5,969 nucleotides of DNA from Candidatus Bathyarchaeota archaeon (lineage in GTDB: Archaea > Thermoproteota > Bathyarchaeia > Hecatellales > Hecatellaceae), in assembly GCA_030669485.1 (NCBI GenBank), contig DAOVDL010000038.1:1-5969 (forward strand). Direction: 5' to 3'. Shown here one piece after another: positions 1 to 5,969 of this stretch; within the stretch, counting starts at the first letter, position 1; every line of letters starts with the position of its first letter. Made by a program: the position numbers and the translations under genes. The notes under the pieces were generated by a model. The model saw only the letters and a program-made list of their open reading frames with translations. It was not told where the DNA came from and did not search any database.

Positions 1-804
1 GAAGGCATTAATATTGTTCTCAATTATCTGATCTGCCATTGCAATAACTTCTATCTCCTTCAACTCAGCCAGCTTCTGAACGACAATTGGCAGAAGTTCT
101 GGTGTAGTCTCCTTGTTGGAGAAGGGACCGCGGTATCGAACTGGACCGTCGGTCTCGGTTAAAATCGCATCAAGAGGTGTAAGCTCAGCTATTTCTTGGA
201 TATGTTTGGCGTAACAGATAGAGGGGCCAAACGATATGTAGTAACCTTTGGATGTGAACTCTTTAATGAGGTCTGTGGAACCGCTGTACCAGTGCATAAC
301 CACAGATGCCAAGCCACGGTTGGCTACACGGTTCAGAACCTCGACTGCACTCTGCCCTGAGTGGATTATCGCAGGAAGATGCATTTGCTCTGCCACATCC
401 AACATTACCTCAAAGATTTCTTCTTGGAGCCTTTTCTCATCAGCAGACTTGACATATTTGCTGTCGAGCCCTATTTCCCCAACCGCCATTAACCTCTCAA
501 CATTCTGAGTTATTAAACCGGATATGGCGTTGACCTCCTCTTCACCTACCTTTGTGGCATACCAAGGTTGGATTCCTATGGCAGGGTATATTCTGTGTGG
601 ATGTTGATCGGATAGTTTCAAGGTTGTGAGGCTTGTCTCCAAGTTCTCAGAGTTTGCTATCAGCGCTATAACCCCCACCCTCTCAGATGCTTCAATAATT
701 TGAGGTATCTTTCCCCGATAGGTTTCGTCAGCTAGATGCAGATGGCAGTCTATGAAGCGCAGTTTTATATGCTCCACATCGCTCTCATTGATGGCACCTT
801 TCAA
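1..804 (-). CDS. TatD-family metal-dependent hydrolase (3' end just outside window)
   Basis: The reverse strand reads open for 268 codons from TTG 804 to base 1 with no stop, and the last residues (NNINAF) resemble the usual end of the family, so only a few residues are missing. All metal ligands of the TatD amidohydrolase barrel are visible: HxH in DCHLHL (H21, H23), E110 in GEIGLD, H148 in PAIIH, H171 in MHWYSG and D219 in TETDGP. Characterised TatD proteins are cytoplasmic two-metal nucleases (3'-5' DNA exonuclease activity); the substrate of this one is unknown. Its GIQPW (77-81) stands where many relatives have GxHP. The start is uncertain. TTG 804 has AGGTG 8 nt upstream, whereas GTG 777 would place the HxH nearer the N-terminus, as is common, but has no good ribosome site. 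An in-frame stop at 840-838 limits extension. It lies downstream of truD, separated by a terminator hairpin, so it is probably transcribed separately at least in part. The T-rich stretch at 842-851 could double as a weak TATA box. Family call is firm. Confidence 0.93.
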   Translation of the reverse strand, partial: MKGAINESDVEHIKLRFIDCHLHLADETYRGKIPQIIEASERVGVIALIANSENLETSLTTLKLSDQHPHRIYPAIGIQPWYATKVGEEEVNAISGLITQNVERLMAVGEIGLDSKYVKSADEKRLQEEIFEVMLDVAEQMHLPAIIHSGQSAVEVLNRVANRGLASVVMHWYSGSTDLIKEFTSKGYYISFGPSICYAKHIQEIAELTPLDAILTETDGPVRYRGPFSNKETTPELLPIVVQKLAELKEIEVIAMADQIIENNINAF

Positions 805-843
805 ACTGTCTGCACCTGCTTTAGGTAGAAAGGGGGGCTACTT

Positions 844-865
844 AAAAATAGGTTAAAGAAACCTA
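844..865 (-). terminator. Intrinsic-type terminator after truD
   Basis: On the minus strand, TAGGTT (865-860) and AACCTA (854-849) form a perfect 6-bp stem around the 5-nt loop TCTTT, followed at once by five T (848-844). It starts 20 nt past the truD stop. U-tracts are the known core of archaeal termination; a hairpin is not required there, so the stem may add to termination or stabilise the mRNA 3' end. Seen directly in the sequence; function inferred. Confidence 0.6.
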
Positions 866-885
866 CCACAGATGTTCGATGCTGC

Positions 886-2244
886 TCAGAAGCCTGCTGA
901 GATGGGGTCCTGTGATTTCATGAATTCTCTCAAAACTACAGTAGCGTAGGATCCCTTCGGCAGCGAGAAGCGAAAGGTTACAGTTGAGTATTCTTCCGAG
1001 GTCTCCGACTTCTGAATTATGTAGCTGAGGCCATTAGCCTGTATTACGGCAGCTCTTAGCTTTCCAAGGGTTTTCACTTCAGGCAGATGCTTAACCTTAA
1101 AATCTGCAATAGAGACACCTTCCCCCTCTAGGAGGTTCCTTACCTCAGCATCTATCCTGTCAGAAGACGGATTGTAAAGGTAACCTAAGACGGGAAGAGC
1201 AAGAACGAGCTTCCCCTCGGCTACTTCGACCGCCAGCGCTCTCCTATTTTCTCTAGTTACCTTGACAGCCTTCTGTAGCCGAGGTGAACCAGCGGGCTCC
1301 AGTTTTAGTAGGTAGTCACCAACCTCGCACAATGTAAGAGACCGCTCATCAAGAAGCCTACTGAGCGTTCTGTTGAAGAGGCAGGCTGAGTAGGCTTGGA
1401 CGAAGAGTCTGCAAAGCGTGATGGGTAGCTGTCTGAAGGCCCCAAGGAAGTCTCTTGGCTTCTCTGCAAGATGGTGAAGCATAGATCTCTCATAAGTGAG
1501 GTGGTGAGGAAACTCTTTGAGTGCCGTTTTATAGTCTAATGAGTTTGCTAGGTTTTCTCTCGCCTGTCTGGCGATTTGATGCTCATTGGGAGTCGACTCT
1601 GCAAGGAAGATTAACGCTGCTCTGGCGATGTTTCCCTTGACCAGATGTTTTCCTACTTCATGGGTTACAGGTCGAATAGTTCCGAATCTTTGGTGCCCAT
1701 AGAAATTGAGGAATCCTCCCGCCTTCTCTACTTCCCTCGCCGTACAGTTTATCAGTGCTTCCAGTTCATTTCGAGGATATTTCAGATCTCTGACTACAAT
1801 CTGAAATCTGTTTCCCCAGAGCACACCAGCAGAGATAGGTTCCTCGACACGTCGTTGAGGTATAACCTTTATGCCTGGGATGTGAATCCTCTTGACCTCG
1901 ACTGGGTTTACATCTTTGAATGTTATATATTGAGATGTTGACGCCTTGGCATCTTTCAAACCTGCCAATGCCACTCTTCGAGTGCTTATATGAAGCTCTC
2001 TGGCTATTCTTTTCAGAGAAAGGATATTATCCCACTGTGATTTAACCAGCACTGTGAGGAGGTAACTTCCCTTTCCTTCTATCTGTTCGTAGGTTTGGGG
2101 TTCCATTGTGGCTATGCTTCCATCGGTTAGAACCTCTTCTACCTTGAAGTCTTCTACCTGGCTTCTTATCCGACCCCCGATGGGCAAGGTCTCAGATGCG
2201 TAGGTAGTTATCCCTATCCGTTTCTCCAACTCTGGGGCTTCCAA
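886..2244 (-). CDS. truD: tRNA pseudouridine(13) synthase TruD
   Basis: Converts uridine 13 in the D-arm of tRNA to pseudouridine; archaeal members belong to the TruD/Pus7 family, which can have broader targets in eukaryotes. At 452 residues it has the length expected of the archaeal form. Motifs in order: an N-terminal IGITTYASE..PIGGRIRSQVEDFKVEEV block (10-38); the catalytic motif AGLKDAKASTSQ with nucleophile D98 (94-105); NFYGHQRFG (180-188), the conserved active-site loop; RPVTHEVGKHLVKGN (191-205); the inserted TRUD domain after it; and the C-terminal LPKGSYATVVLREFM (428-442). In the loop, Y182 stands at the position of the Phe of NxFGxQRFG (F131 in the E. coli enzyme). The start is TTG 2244: a stop codon lies two codons upstream, GAGGG at 2259-2255 is a fair ribosome site, and the resulting PELEKRIGI N-terminus matches archaeal homologues. 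TTG 2229 is a less likely alternative. Stop TGA at 888-886. Probably monocistronic, with its own promoter and terminator. Confidence 0.97.
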   Translation of the reverse strand: MEAPELEKRIGITTYASETLPIGGRIRSQVEDFKVEEVLTDGSIATMEPQTYEQIEGKGSYLLTVLVKSQWDNILSLKRIARELHISTRRVALAGLKDAKASTSQYITFKDVNPVEVKRIHIPGIKVIPQRRVEEPISAGVLWGNRFQIVVRDLKYPRNELEALINCTAREVEKAGGFLNFYGHQRFGTIRPVTHEVGKHLVKGNIARAALIFLAESTPNEHQIARQARENLANSLDYKTALKEFPHHLTYERSMLHHLAEKPRDFLGAFRQLPITLCRLFVQAYSACLFNRTLSRLLDERSLTLCEVGDYLLKLEPAGSPRLQKAVKVTRENRRALAVEVAEGKLVLALPVLGYLYNPSSDRIDAEVRNLLEGEGVSIADFKVKHLPEVKTLGKLRAAVIQANGLSYIIQKSETSEEYSTVTFRFSLPKGSYATVVLREFMKSQDPISAGF

Positions 2245-2254
2245 ACCTTAAGAT

Positions 2255-2294
2255 CCCTCGTTCTCCACGCTACATAGAGCGAATATATTTTTAT
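2255..2294 (-). promoter_or_regulatory. Putative truD promoter and ribosome binding site
   Basis: The minus strand carries an A/T-rich TATA-like box, ATAAAAATATATTC (2294-2281). Transcription beginning about 26 nt downstream would fall near 2262 and give a leader of about 18 nt containing the Shine-Dalgarno-like GAGGG (2259-2255), 10 nt before the TTG start. A small inverted repeat, CGCT-6 nt-AGCG (2268-2281), sits directly between the box and the predicted start site, a position where a repressor could act, though four base pairs may be chance. The A/T block is nearly symmetrical and could also drive plus-strand transcription. Inferred from spacing only. Confidence 0.4.
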
Positions 2295-2368
2295 GGAGAT
2301 TGCAATATAGGTGCTTTCCTGGCAGATGAAAAAAAATATTGTCGTTGGCAGACCAGTCAATTGGATAG

Positions 2369-2511
2369 AAAAAGAGTCACCTAATAGTTGAACCTGTTTT
2401 TGTTGCTATACTCATCGTTAATGTGGTGGGGGCGATAGCGGAGGTTTGAGAGGTGATGAGGAGTTGATTACGGAGATTTGGTTCCCTGTAGAGAAGAGGC
2501 TGATTAAATAG
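2369..2511 (+). pseudogene. Possible remnant of a GyrI-like domain gene
   Basis: Two short plus-strand reading frames in the gap between truD and the phoU-like gene look like the two ends of one protein family. Bases 2369-2449 read KKSHLIVEPVFVAILIVNV and on to VGAIAEV-stop, resembling the first strand and helix start of GyrI-like (AraC effector-binding) domains (pattern VEP..VAsIR..G...EI). Bases 2446-2511, in another frame, read LRGDEELITEIWFPVEKRL then IK-stop, resembling the family's C-terminal strand (pattern ..ELxTEIxFPV..). An intact domain is about 150 residues, so roughly 100 residues would be missing between them, together with a frame change. There is no usable start codon for the first piece: a stop precedes it at 2366-2368, and GTG 2423 is the only in-frame candidate. 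It ends 20 nt from the converging phoU-like stop. The resemblance is from memory of the family, not from a search, and chance cannot be excluded. Confidence 0.35.
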
Positions 2512-2531
2512 TTACATTCTGCTCTCTGAAC

Positions 2532-3683
2532 CTACGTCTCATATATAGGTCTAAGATCCGGTCTGGTAGACTTTGCAAGCCTTTTTGCACCGTAGGCAGG
2601 TGGATCTTGATAAAGTTCCTCTGGCTCGCAGAACTTATTTGGCTCCTCAAGAACCCTGTTTATGATTATTTCAGCTACAGTCTTGTAGTATGTCGCTATC
2701 TGGGCGAGACACCAAATGATGTAAGATACGTTTCTACACGCATATGGGTTGTTGCATCGCGCGTTGCGATTGCGCCCACTAAAGTAGTTGACCAACCGCG
2801 CCTCAGTCTTTTTCTGCTCAATCCCAACTAGCTCCACAGCCTCTATAGCCTCGTTAGCAACCTTGGCATCAAAGTTGAAGAACGCTTTAAATGTCTTTTC
2901 ACCTAAACTTTGAATTGTATCGCTGAAGACGTGTATATCATTTAGCAGTTTAGGTGGAACTTCATCTTCTCTTAAGATCTGTAACGCTCCGTTAGCTATC
3001 ATCTGGATGTAGTCCGCTACCCTCTCTAAACACACCGCTATAACACGGTTGCCCATTATGTGTATCGGTGACTCCAACCCGATTTTCTTACCTACCTCCT
3101 TCCTCCGGATGGCTAAGAGCAACTGCCTTGCAATAAGCCAATATATCCTATCGACCTCATTCTCCATGTGGGAAACCTCTTTTGCTAACTCTGGTCTATG
3201 CTCCACGAGAGCCTTTATTGCGGCATTCTGCATAGAAGTTGTGATGACGTGAAGCCGTTTGACAAGCCCATAGATTGAGAACTTAGTCGGGTCGATGAAA
3301 CTTTGAACTGTAACTTTGTTTAAAGTCTGTTCAACTATGCCAAGTCCCATCAACTTTTTAGTTGTGCTACGAACCTCTTCCAGATGCCCGGGACTGAGAT
3401 CCTTATTGGACCCCACCTGCAAGGTATCATGTCCAAGGAGGTAACTCCCAGTCAAAATACGAGATAGAAGACCCTTCTCCCTACATAGGTCGGCATTGAT
3501 CAGGTACCGCATCTTTTTCGTACTTTCTCTAGGTATCCCCGGGAGGACCCGAAGGGTTCCGTCGTCCTCTCTCTTTAAGGTTACGATGTCCCCTTTCTTC
3601 AAGCCGATCTCTTTTGTCCATTCTCGGGGCAGTGATATAACGAATGTTGAAACGCTTACCTGTTGAACTTTTCTAGTGTCCAT
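2532..3683 (-). CDS. AbrB-PhoU domain protein (phosphate uptake regulator-like)
   Basis: Residues here are numbered from the upstream ATG at 3692 (386 aa). An N-terminal SpoVT/AbrB swapped-hairpin domain (about 4-54: TRKVQQVSVSTFVISLPREW, then GLKKGD) would be expected to bind DNA. A middle region (55-140) of the kind seen in archaeal members follows. Then come two helical PhoU-type repeats (about 141-240 and 251-347). The first keeps the acidic metal-site pattern: ENEVD (E177, D181) and ERVADY (E223, D227). The second is degenerate: CLAQIATYYKTVAEIIIN has A330, Q331, T334 and K337 where the usual pattern has E, R, D and D. It also carries Cys313 and Cys319 in CNNPYAC. Bacterial PhoU links the Pst phosphate transporter to signalling; the archaeal fusion is presumed to regulate phosphate or metal responses, but its targets are unknown and no transporter gene is in view. 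I prefer ATG 3683 (MDTRKVQQ) to ATG 3692, because homologues begin this way and a leaderless transcript could start there. No membrane segment is seen. Stop TAG at 2534-2532. Confidence 0.9.
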   Translation of the reverse strand: MDTRKVQQVSVSTFVISLPREWTKEIGLKKGDIVTLKREDDGTLRVLPGIPRESTKKMRYLINADLCREKGLLSRILTGSYLLGHDTLQVGSNKDLSPGHLEEVRSTTKKLMGLGIVEQTLNKVTVQSFIDPTKFSIYGLVKRLHVITTSMQNAAIKALVEHRPELAKEVSHMENEVDRIYWLIARQLLLAIRRKEVGKKIGLESPIHIMGNRVIAVCLERVADYIQMIANGALQILREDEVPPKLLNDIHVFSDTIQSLGEKTFKAFFNFDAKVANEAIEAVELVGIEQKKTEARLVNYFSGRNRNARCNNPYACRNVSYIIWCLAQIATYYKTVAEIIINRVLEEPNKFCEPEELYQDPPAYGAKRLAKSTRPDLRPIYET

Positions 3684-3697
3684 ATAGAGCATCTTCT

Positions 3698-3746
3698 AAA
3701 TATTATATAGTTTATATGAGGAAGGATCTTTCAAATATTTATATCT
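3698..3746 (-). promoter_or_regulatory. AT-rich promoter region of the AbrB-PhoU gene
   Basis: Two TATA-like boxes lie upstream of the start on the minus strand: ATATAAATATT (3744-3734) and CTATATAATATTT (3710-3698). With the archaeal spacing of about 26 nt, the first predicts transcription from about 3713 and a leader of 20-30 nt. The second predicts a start close to ATG 3683, giving a leaderless mRNA. No convincing Shine-Dalgarno sequence precedes either ATG, which favours the leaderless option. Which box is used cannot be decided from sequence. Confidence 0.45.
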
Positions 3747-3800
3747 TTATTGCCATGTATATTTTTCTCATACAAGAAAAGTTAAATCAATACAATGAAT

Positions 3801-3841
3801 AAAAACCCAATTATCTGGCAGCGATACTATTTGCCTGAGAT
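3801..3841 (-). terminator. Hairpin plus U-tract downstream of mptG
   Basis: On the minus strand, ATCT-(CA)-GGCA (3841-3832) can pair with TGCC-AGAT (3820-3813). This gives 8 bp with a 2-nt bulge and an 11-nt loop. A short spacer ending in GGG and then five T (3805-3801) follow. It lies about 30 nt past the mptG stop and upstream of the phoU-like promoter, where the operon would be expected to end. The bulge and long loop make it weaker than the hairpin after truD. Seen in sequence; function inferred. Confidence 0.35.
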
Positions 3842-3871
3842 TATGAGAAACCGTTTTAGACATCATATAAA

Positions 3872-4858
3872 CTAGTTAGCCATCTCAAGGGTTGCCCCAT
3901 GGTTATCAACCCTTGAGTAGAATACGTCGCCCCCTGTCTCCGCTGCCAAGAGGTTTTTCGTAGAATTTCCAAGCTCCTCAGCCGTCTTCTTGCTATTAGC
4001 GAGTCCGTATACAACGGGGCCGAAGGAACTCATCCCTGCCCCATAGGCGCCGTTGCTTAACATATGCTTCATCAGAAGTTTCACGACAGGATGCTGTAGC
4101 TCAACCTCAATTCTTTTAAATCCAACACCCTGAATCTCGGTCAGAGCGGAACCTAGGCTAGCTACGTCTCTCTCTACAACGGAGGGAAGAACCTTAAGCA
4201 GTATAAGCCTTGACAGTTTCTCAACTTGGGTGCTGGGGATAGGGCAATGGGCAGCGAAGATCTTCGCCTCCTTGGCTCCATGTATCCGCCTCTTAACTTT
4301 GGGCACAGCCACCACGAAGAACCAATTTCTTGGTAAGCTGTACCTCACGAGGAGTGAGGCGGGAGGGGACTTGGAGAAGCGGGAAGGCATGAAGTGTTGC
4401 TTCACCCCTCTGCCGCCAAAGCTGTGACCTCCATCAAGGATGAATCCTCCCCCTGCAAAGGAGGCAACACCTATGCCTGAGGTCCCACCTCTACCCATAA
4501 CTTCAGCTAACTCCTTGACATCAGCCTTCACATTGTAGAGTTCTGCAAGGGCTCGTCCGACAGCGAGGGAAAGTTGGGTGGTGGATCCCAATCCCACATG
4601 CTGCGGGATATAGCTTAGGATGTTTATTGATGCACCGCCTTTGAGGCCATATCGGTTTAGGAACCTCTCTTGGAAGGCTTCGACCAGATGACTATACCGC
4701 CCTCTGATGGCTGACTTACCGTTGGCGGTGACCTCAATTTTAGTTCTGAGCCGCTCTAGGGCTACACCGATTCCGCCGTCAACCCTGCCAATTCCCCCAT
4801 TGAGGTCTATCAAAGTGAAGTGGAGACGCGACGGTGTGCTGACGATTATCTTGACCAT
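3872..4858 (-). CDS. mptG: beta-ribofuranosylaminobenzene 5'-phosphate synthase (RFAP synthase)
   Basis: Condenses 4-hydroxybenzoate with phosphoribosyl pyrophosphate, releasing CO2 and pyrophosphate, to form 4-(beta-D-ribofuranosyl)aminobenzene 5'-phosphate or its hydroxy analogue. This is the committing step toward tetrahydromethanopterin, the archaeal C1 carrier. The fold is that of GHMP kinases although the reaction is not a kinase reaction. Visible features: the RFAPS-typical N-terminus STPSRLHFTLIDLNGGIGRVDGGIG (7-31); the GHMP phosphate-binding loop PQHVGLGSTTQLSLA (85-99); GRGGTSGIGVASFAGGGFILDGGHSF (122-147), which marks this family within the superfamily; and the C-terminal GHMP motif GAYGAGMSSFGPVVYGL (270-286). 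At 328 residues it has the usual length and looks intact. The start is ATG 4858, 5 nt after the stop of the AIR synthase-related gene, with a weak GGGTAG upstream, so translation is probably coupled. A terminator-like hairpin follows the gene. Confidence 0.93.
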   Translation of the reverse strand: MVKIIVSTPSRLHFTLIDLNGGIGRVDGGIGVALERLRTKIEVTANGKSAIRGRYSHLVEAFQERFLNRYGLKGGASINILSYIPQHVGLGSTTQLSLAVGRALAELYNVKADVKELAEVMGRGGTSGIGVASFAGGGFILDGGHSFGGRGVKQHFMPSRFSKSPPASLLVRYSLPRNWFFVVAVPKVKRRIHGAKEAKIFAAHCPIPSTQVEKLSRLILLKVLPSVVERDVASLGSALTEIQGVGFKRIEVELQHPVVKLLMKHMLSNGAYGAGMSSFGPVVYGLANSKKTAEELGNSTKNLLAAETGGDVFYSRVDNHGATLEMAN

Positions 4859-4863
4859 TATTT

Positions 4864-5969
4864 CTACCCTTTGAACGTGGAGACTGTTAAACCGTTCTTC
4901 TGGATGTATCTGGTGAAGATGCCCCGCTTCTTGGTTGCCTCTCTGTAGGCTCTCTTCACCTCCTCCTGAAGGCTTCGCATATCGGGAGGTGTCGCTTCAC
5001 CTACAACCTTCTTTATCTCGGTGTAGGCTGATTCCCTGAAATGGGGGTTTAGATCGGTTTTACGACCATTGATGTAAAGGCGGGCTTTTCGAGGTTTAGT
5101 GAGAACCTTTCCAACTTCATCTATCTTCACGCCAAGCTTCCTCACTTCACTCTGGATCTCCTCGGCTTCATCCTTGGCGGCGAATATCATAAGTGAGTCT
5201 ATGGAGACACCGAGGTGGTCTATAGAGAGCGCCTTCAGCATCTGTAACACCTTTCTGTTGATGAGGCGCTCCACGCATTCTCCGTCTATAACCATGCCAA
5301 CTCCTGCCTCCTTGCATATGGTATTAGCATCCCCCCGGATGCCCCCGTTGGTGATGTCGGTCATTGCGTGAATCTTTGAGGTTAAGCCGGACTTTATGAG
5401 GAAGCGACAGGTCTCAAGGAACTTCATGTTCAAGGTTTCGAGGACGACGGGAAATTTCCCTGAATATATAGCGGTGGTAGCTATGGTTCCTCCACCAGCG
5501 CCCTCCGTCATCAAAATGATGTCGCCTGCCTCGATATTTCGTTTTGCGGTTAGGTTCCGCGGATCCTTGGCTAGGCCGACTGCACCCACGCAGCCCACCA
5601 TCCTGTTCCCTAGAACCATATCCCCTCCAACTCTTAGAGTACTGCCGGAAACTAGGGGTACATCTATCAGGCTTGCAACGGTGTTTGCTCCTGCTAGAAA
5701 GTCGAAGATCCTTCCAACATCTCCATCGTCTGCTAGGTGAAGGTCATCGAAAAGAGCTACAGGTTCAGCGCCCTTCACATAGACATCTCGGAGACATGCA
5801 CGGGTGACATGGAACCCAGCTAGGAAGGGAAAATTACTTAACCGCGAATGGATGCCGTCAACCGCCGTCGCAACTACCACTCCCCTCTGGTAGACTGCTC
5901 CTGCATCGTCCAAGGATACTGGACCTAAGAGCGGCGGCTTCACTCCTGCGGAGGCTAAATGGGCAATGA
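4864..5969 (-). CDS. AIR synthase-related protein (PurM/HypE superfamily), N-terminus outside window
   Basis: Residues are numbered from GTG 5943. The fold is a two-domain ATP-binding enzyme like PurM, HypE, SelD and ThiL. The Mg-ATP motif is SLDDAGAV (10-17). The N-terminal AIRS domain contains DGIHSRLSNFPFLAGFHVTR (29-48), RDVYVKGAEPVALFDDLHLADDGD (52-75) and GSTLRVGGDMVLG (100-112). The C-terminal AIRS_C domain contains GDIILMTEGAGGGTIATTA (140-158) and MTDITNGGIRGDAN (194-207). A predicted helical tail of about 45 residues ends the protein. The RDVYVKGAEPVALFDDLHLADDGD block differs from the NDLAVMGA of HypE and points to a separate archaeal family of unknown substrate; such enzymes usually activate an oxygen or acyl group as a phosphate. 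GTG 5943 is probably not the true start: the frame stays open to the window edge (IAHLASAG precedes it), and the only purine-rich ribosome-like bases overlap the GTG. A missing N-terminal region is likely. It runs into mptG with a 5-nt gap, so it is probably co-transcribed. Stop TAG at 4866-4864. Superfamily call is firm; function is not known. Confidence 0.88.
   Translation of the reverse strand, partial: IAHLASAGVKPPLLGPVSLDDAGAVYQRGVVVATAVDGIHSRLSNFPFLAGFHVTRACLRDVYVKGAEPVALFDDLHLADDGDVGRIFDFLAGANTVASLIDVPLVSGSTLRVGGDMVLGNRMVGCVGAVGLAKDPRNLTAKRNIEAGDIILMTEGAGGGTIATTAIYSGKFPVVLETLNMKFLETCRFLIKSGLTSKIHAMTDITNGGIRGDANTICKEAGVGMVIDGECVERLINRKVLQMLKALSIDHLGVSIDSLMIFAAKDEAEEIQSEVRKLGVKIDEVGKVLTKPRKARLYINGRKTDLNPHFRESAYTEIKKVVGEATPPDMRSLQEEVKRAYREATKKRGIFTRYIQKNGLTVSTFKG

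Noticed and set aside
248..508. Plus-strand ORF of 86 codons.
   Set aside because: It is antisense to the TatD-family gene, whose metal ligands are all present in the opposite frame.
766..788. ATG 788 with GGTG upstream as a possible start for the TatD-family gene.
   Set aside because: It is out of frame with the TatD motifs and hits a stop after seven codons.
1645..1941. Plus-strand ORF of 98 codons.
   Set aside because: Antisense to conserved truD motifs; composition is a shadow of the real frame.
2326..2388. Short plus-strand ORF starting MKKNIVVGRPVNW, downstream of the nearly symmetrical A/T block at 2281-2294.
   Set aside because: Only 20 residues, no ribosome site and no recognisable family. 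It might be part of the decayed gene beside it, but the link needs another frameshift.
2375..2400. GGTTCAA on the minus strand as a tRNA T-arm signature.
   Set aside because: The flanking bases do not form a T stem and no acceptor, D or anticodon arm can be placed around it.
2445..2508. Possible C/D-box guide RNA on the plus strand: GTGATGA (2453-2459) and CTGA (2500-2503), 40 nt apart, with short flanking complementarity.
   Set aside because: The C-to-D spacing fits, but no credible internal D' or C' boxes are present, the flanking stem does not abut the boxes in the kink-turn geometry, and the same bases are explained by the GyrI-like C-terminal reading frame. An rRNA or tRNA target match could not be computed.
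5396..5807. Two overlapping plus-strand ORFs of 114 and 87 codons.
   Set aside because: Both are antisense to conserved AIR synthase motifs, and their composition is typical of shadow frames.

Overview
The window is archaeal. The evidence is a gene for the committing step of tetrahydromethanopterin (H4MPT) synthesis, an archaeal-type TruD, an archaeal AbrB-PhoU fusion protein, TTG/GTG starts, and AT-rich TATA-like boxes upstream of genes. The H4MPT gene points to a methanogen, a methane- or alkane-oxidising relative, an Archaeoglobus-like organism, or one of the uncultured H4MPT-using lineages such as Bathyarchaeia. The sequence alone does not settle which.

All five confident genes lie on the minus strand, so the window reads from right to left. 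(1) 5969-4864 is an AIR synthase-related (PurM/HypE superfamily) ATP-binding enzyme, open at its N-terminal end at the window edge. (2) 4858-3872 is the GHMP-fold beta-RFAP synthase MptG, starting 5 nt after gene 1 and almost certainly in the same operon. A hairpin plus U-tract lies downstream of it. (3) 3683-2532 is an AbrB-PhoU regulator-like protein with its own AT-rich promoter region. (4) 2244-886 is TruD, the tRNA U13 pseudouridine synthase, started by TTG, preceded by a TATA-like box and followed by a compact hairpin plus U5 terminator. (5) 804-1 is a TatD-family metal-dependent hydrolase whose stop codon lies just outside the window.

The 287-bp gap between truD and the phoU-like gene is not empty. 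On the plus strand it holds two short out-of-frame peptide stretches that look like the beginning and the end of a GyrI-like small-molecule-binding domain. I read this as the scar of a deleted gene. The 179-bp gap between mptG and the phoU-like gene holds the terminator-like hairpin and the phoU promoter, plus a doubtful 32-codon ORF.

The genes are mostly unrelated housekeeping functions: cofactor synthesis, tRNA modification, nucleic-acid hydrolysis and a phosphate-type regulator. The one functional pairing suggested by layout is the uncharacterised AIR synthase-related enzyme with MptG. No mobile elements, CRISPR arrays, tRNAs or rRNAs were seen. No clearly new multi-gene system is visible; the best leads are the AIR-synthase/MptG pair and the GyrI-like remnant.
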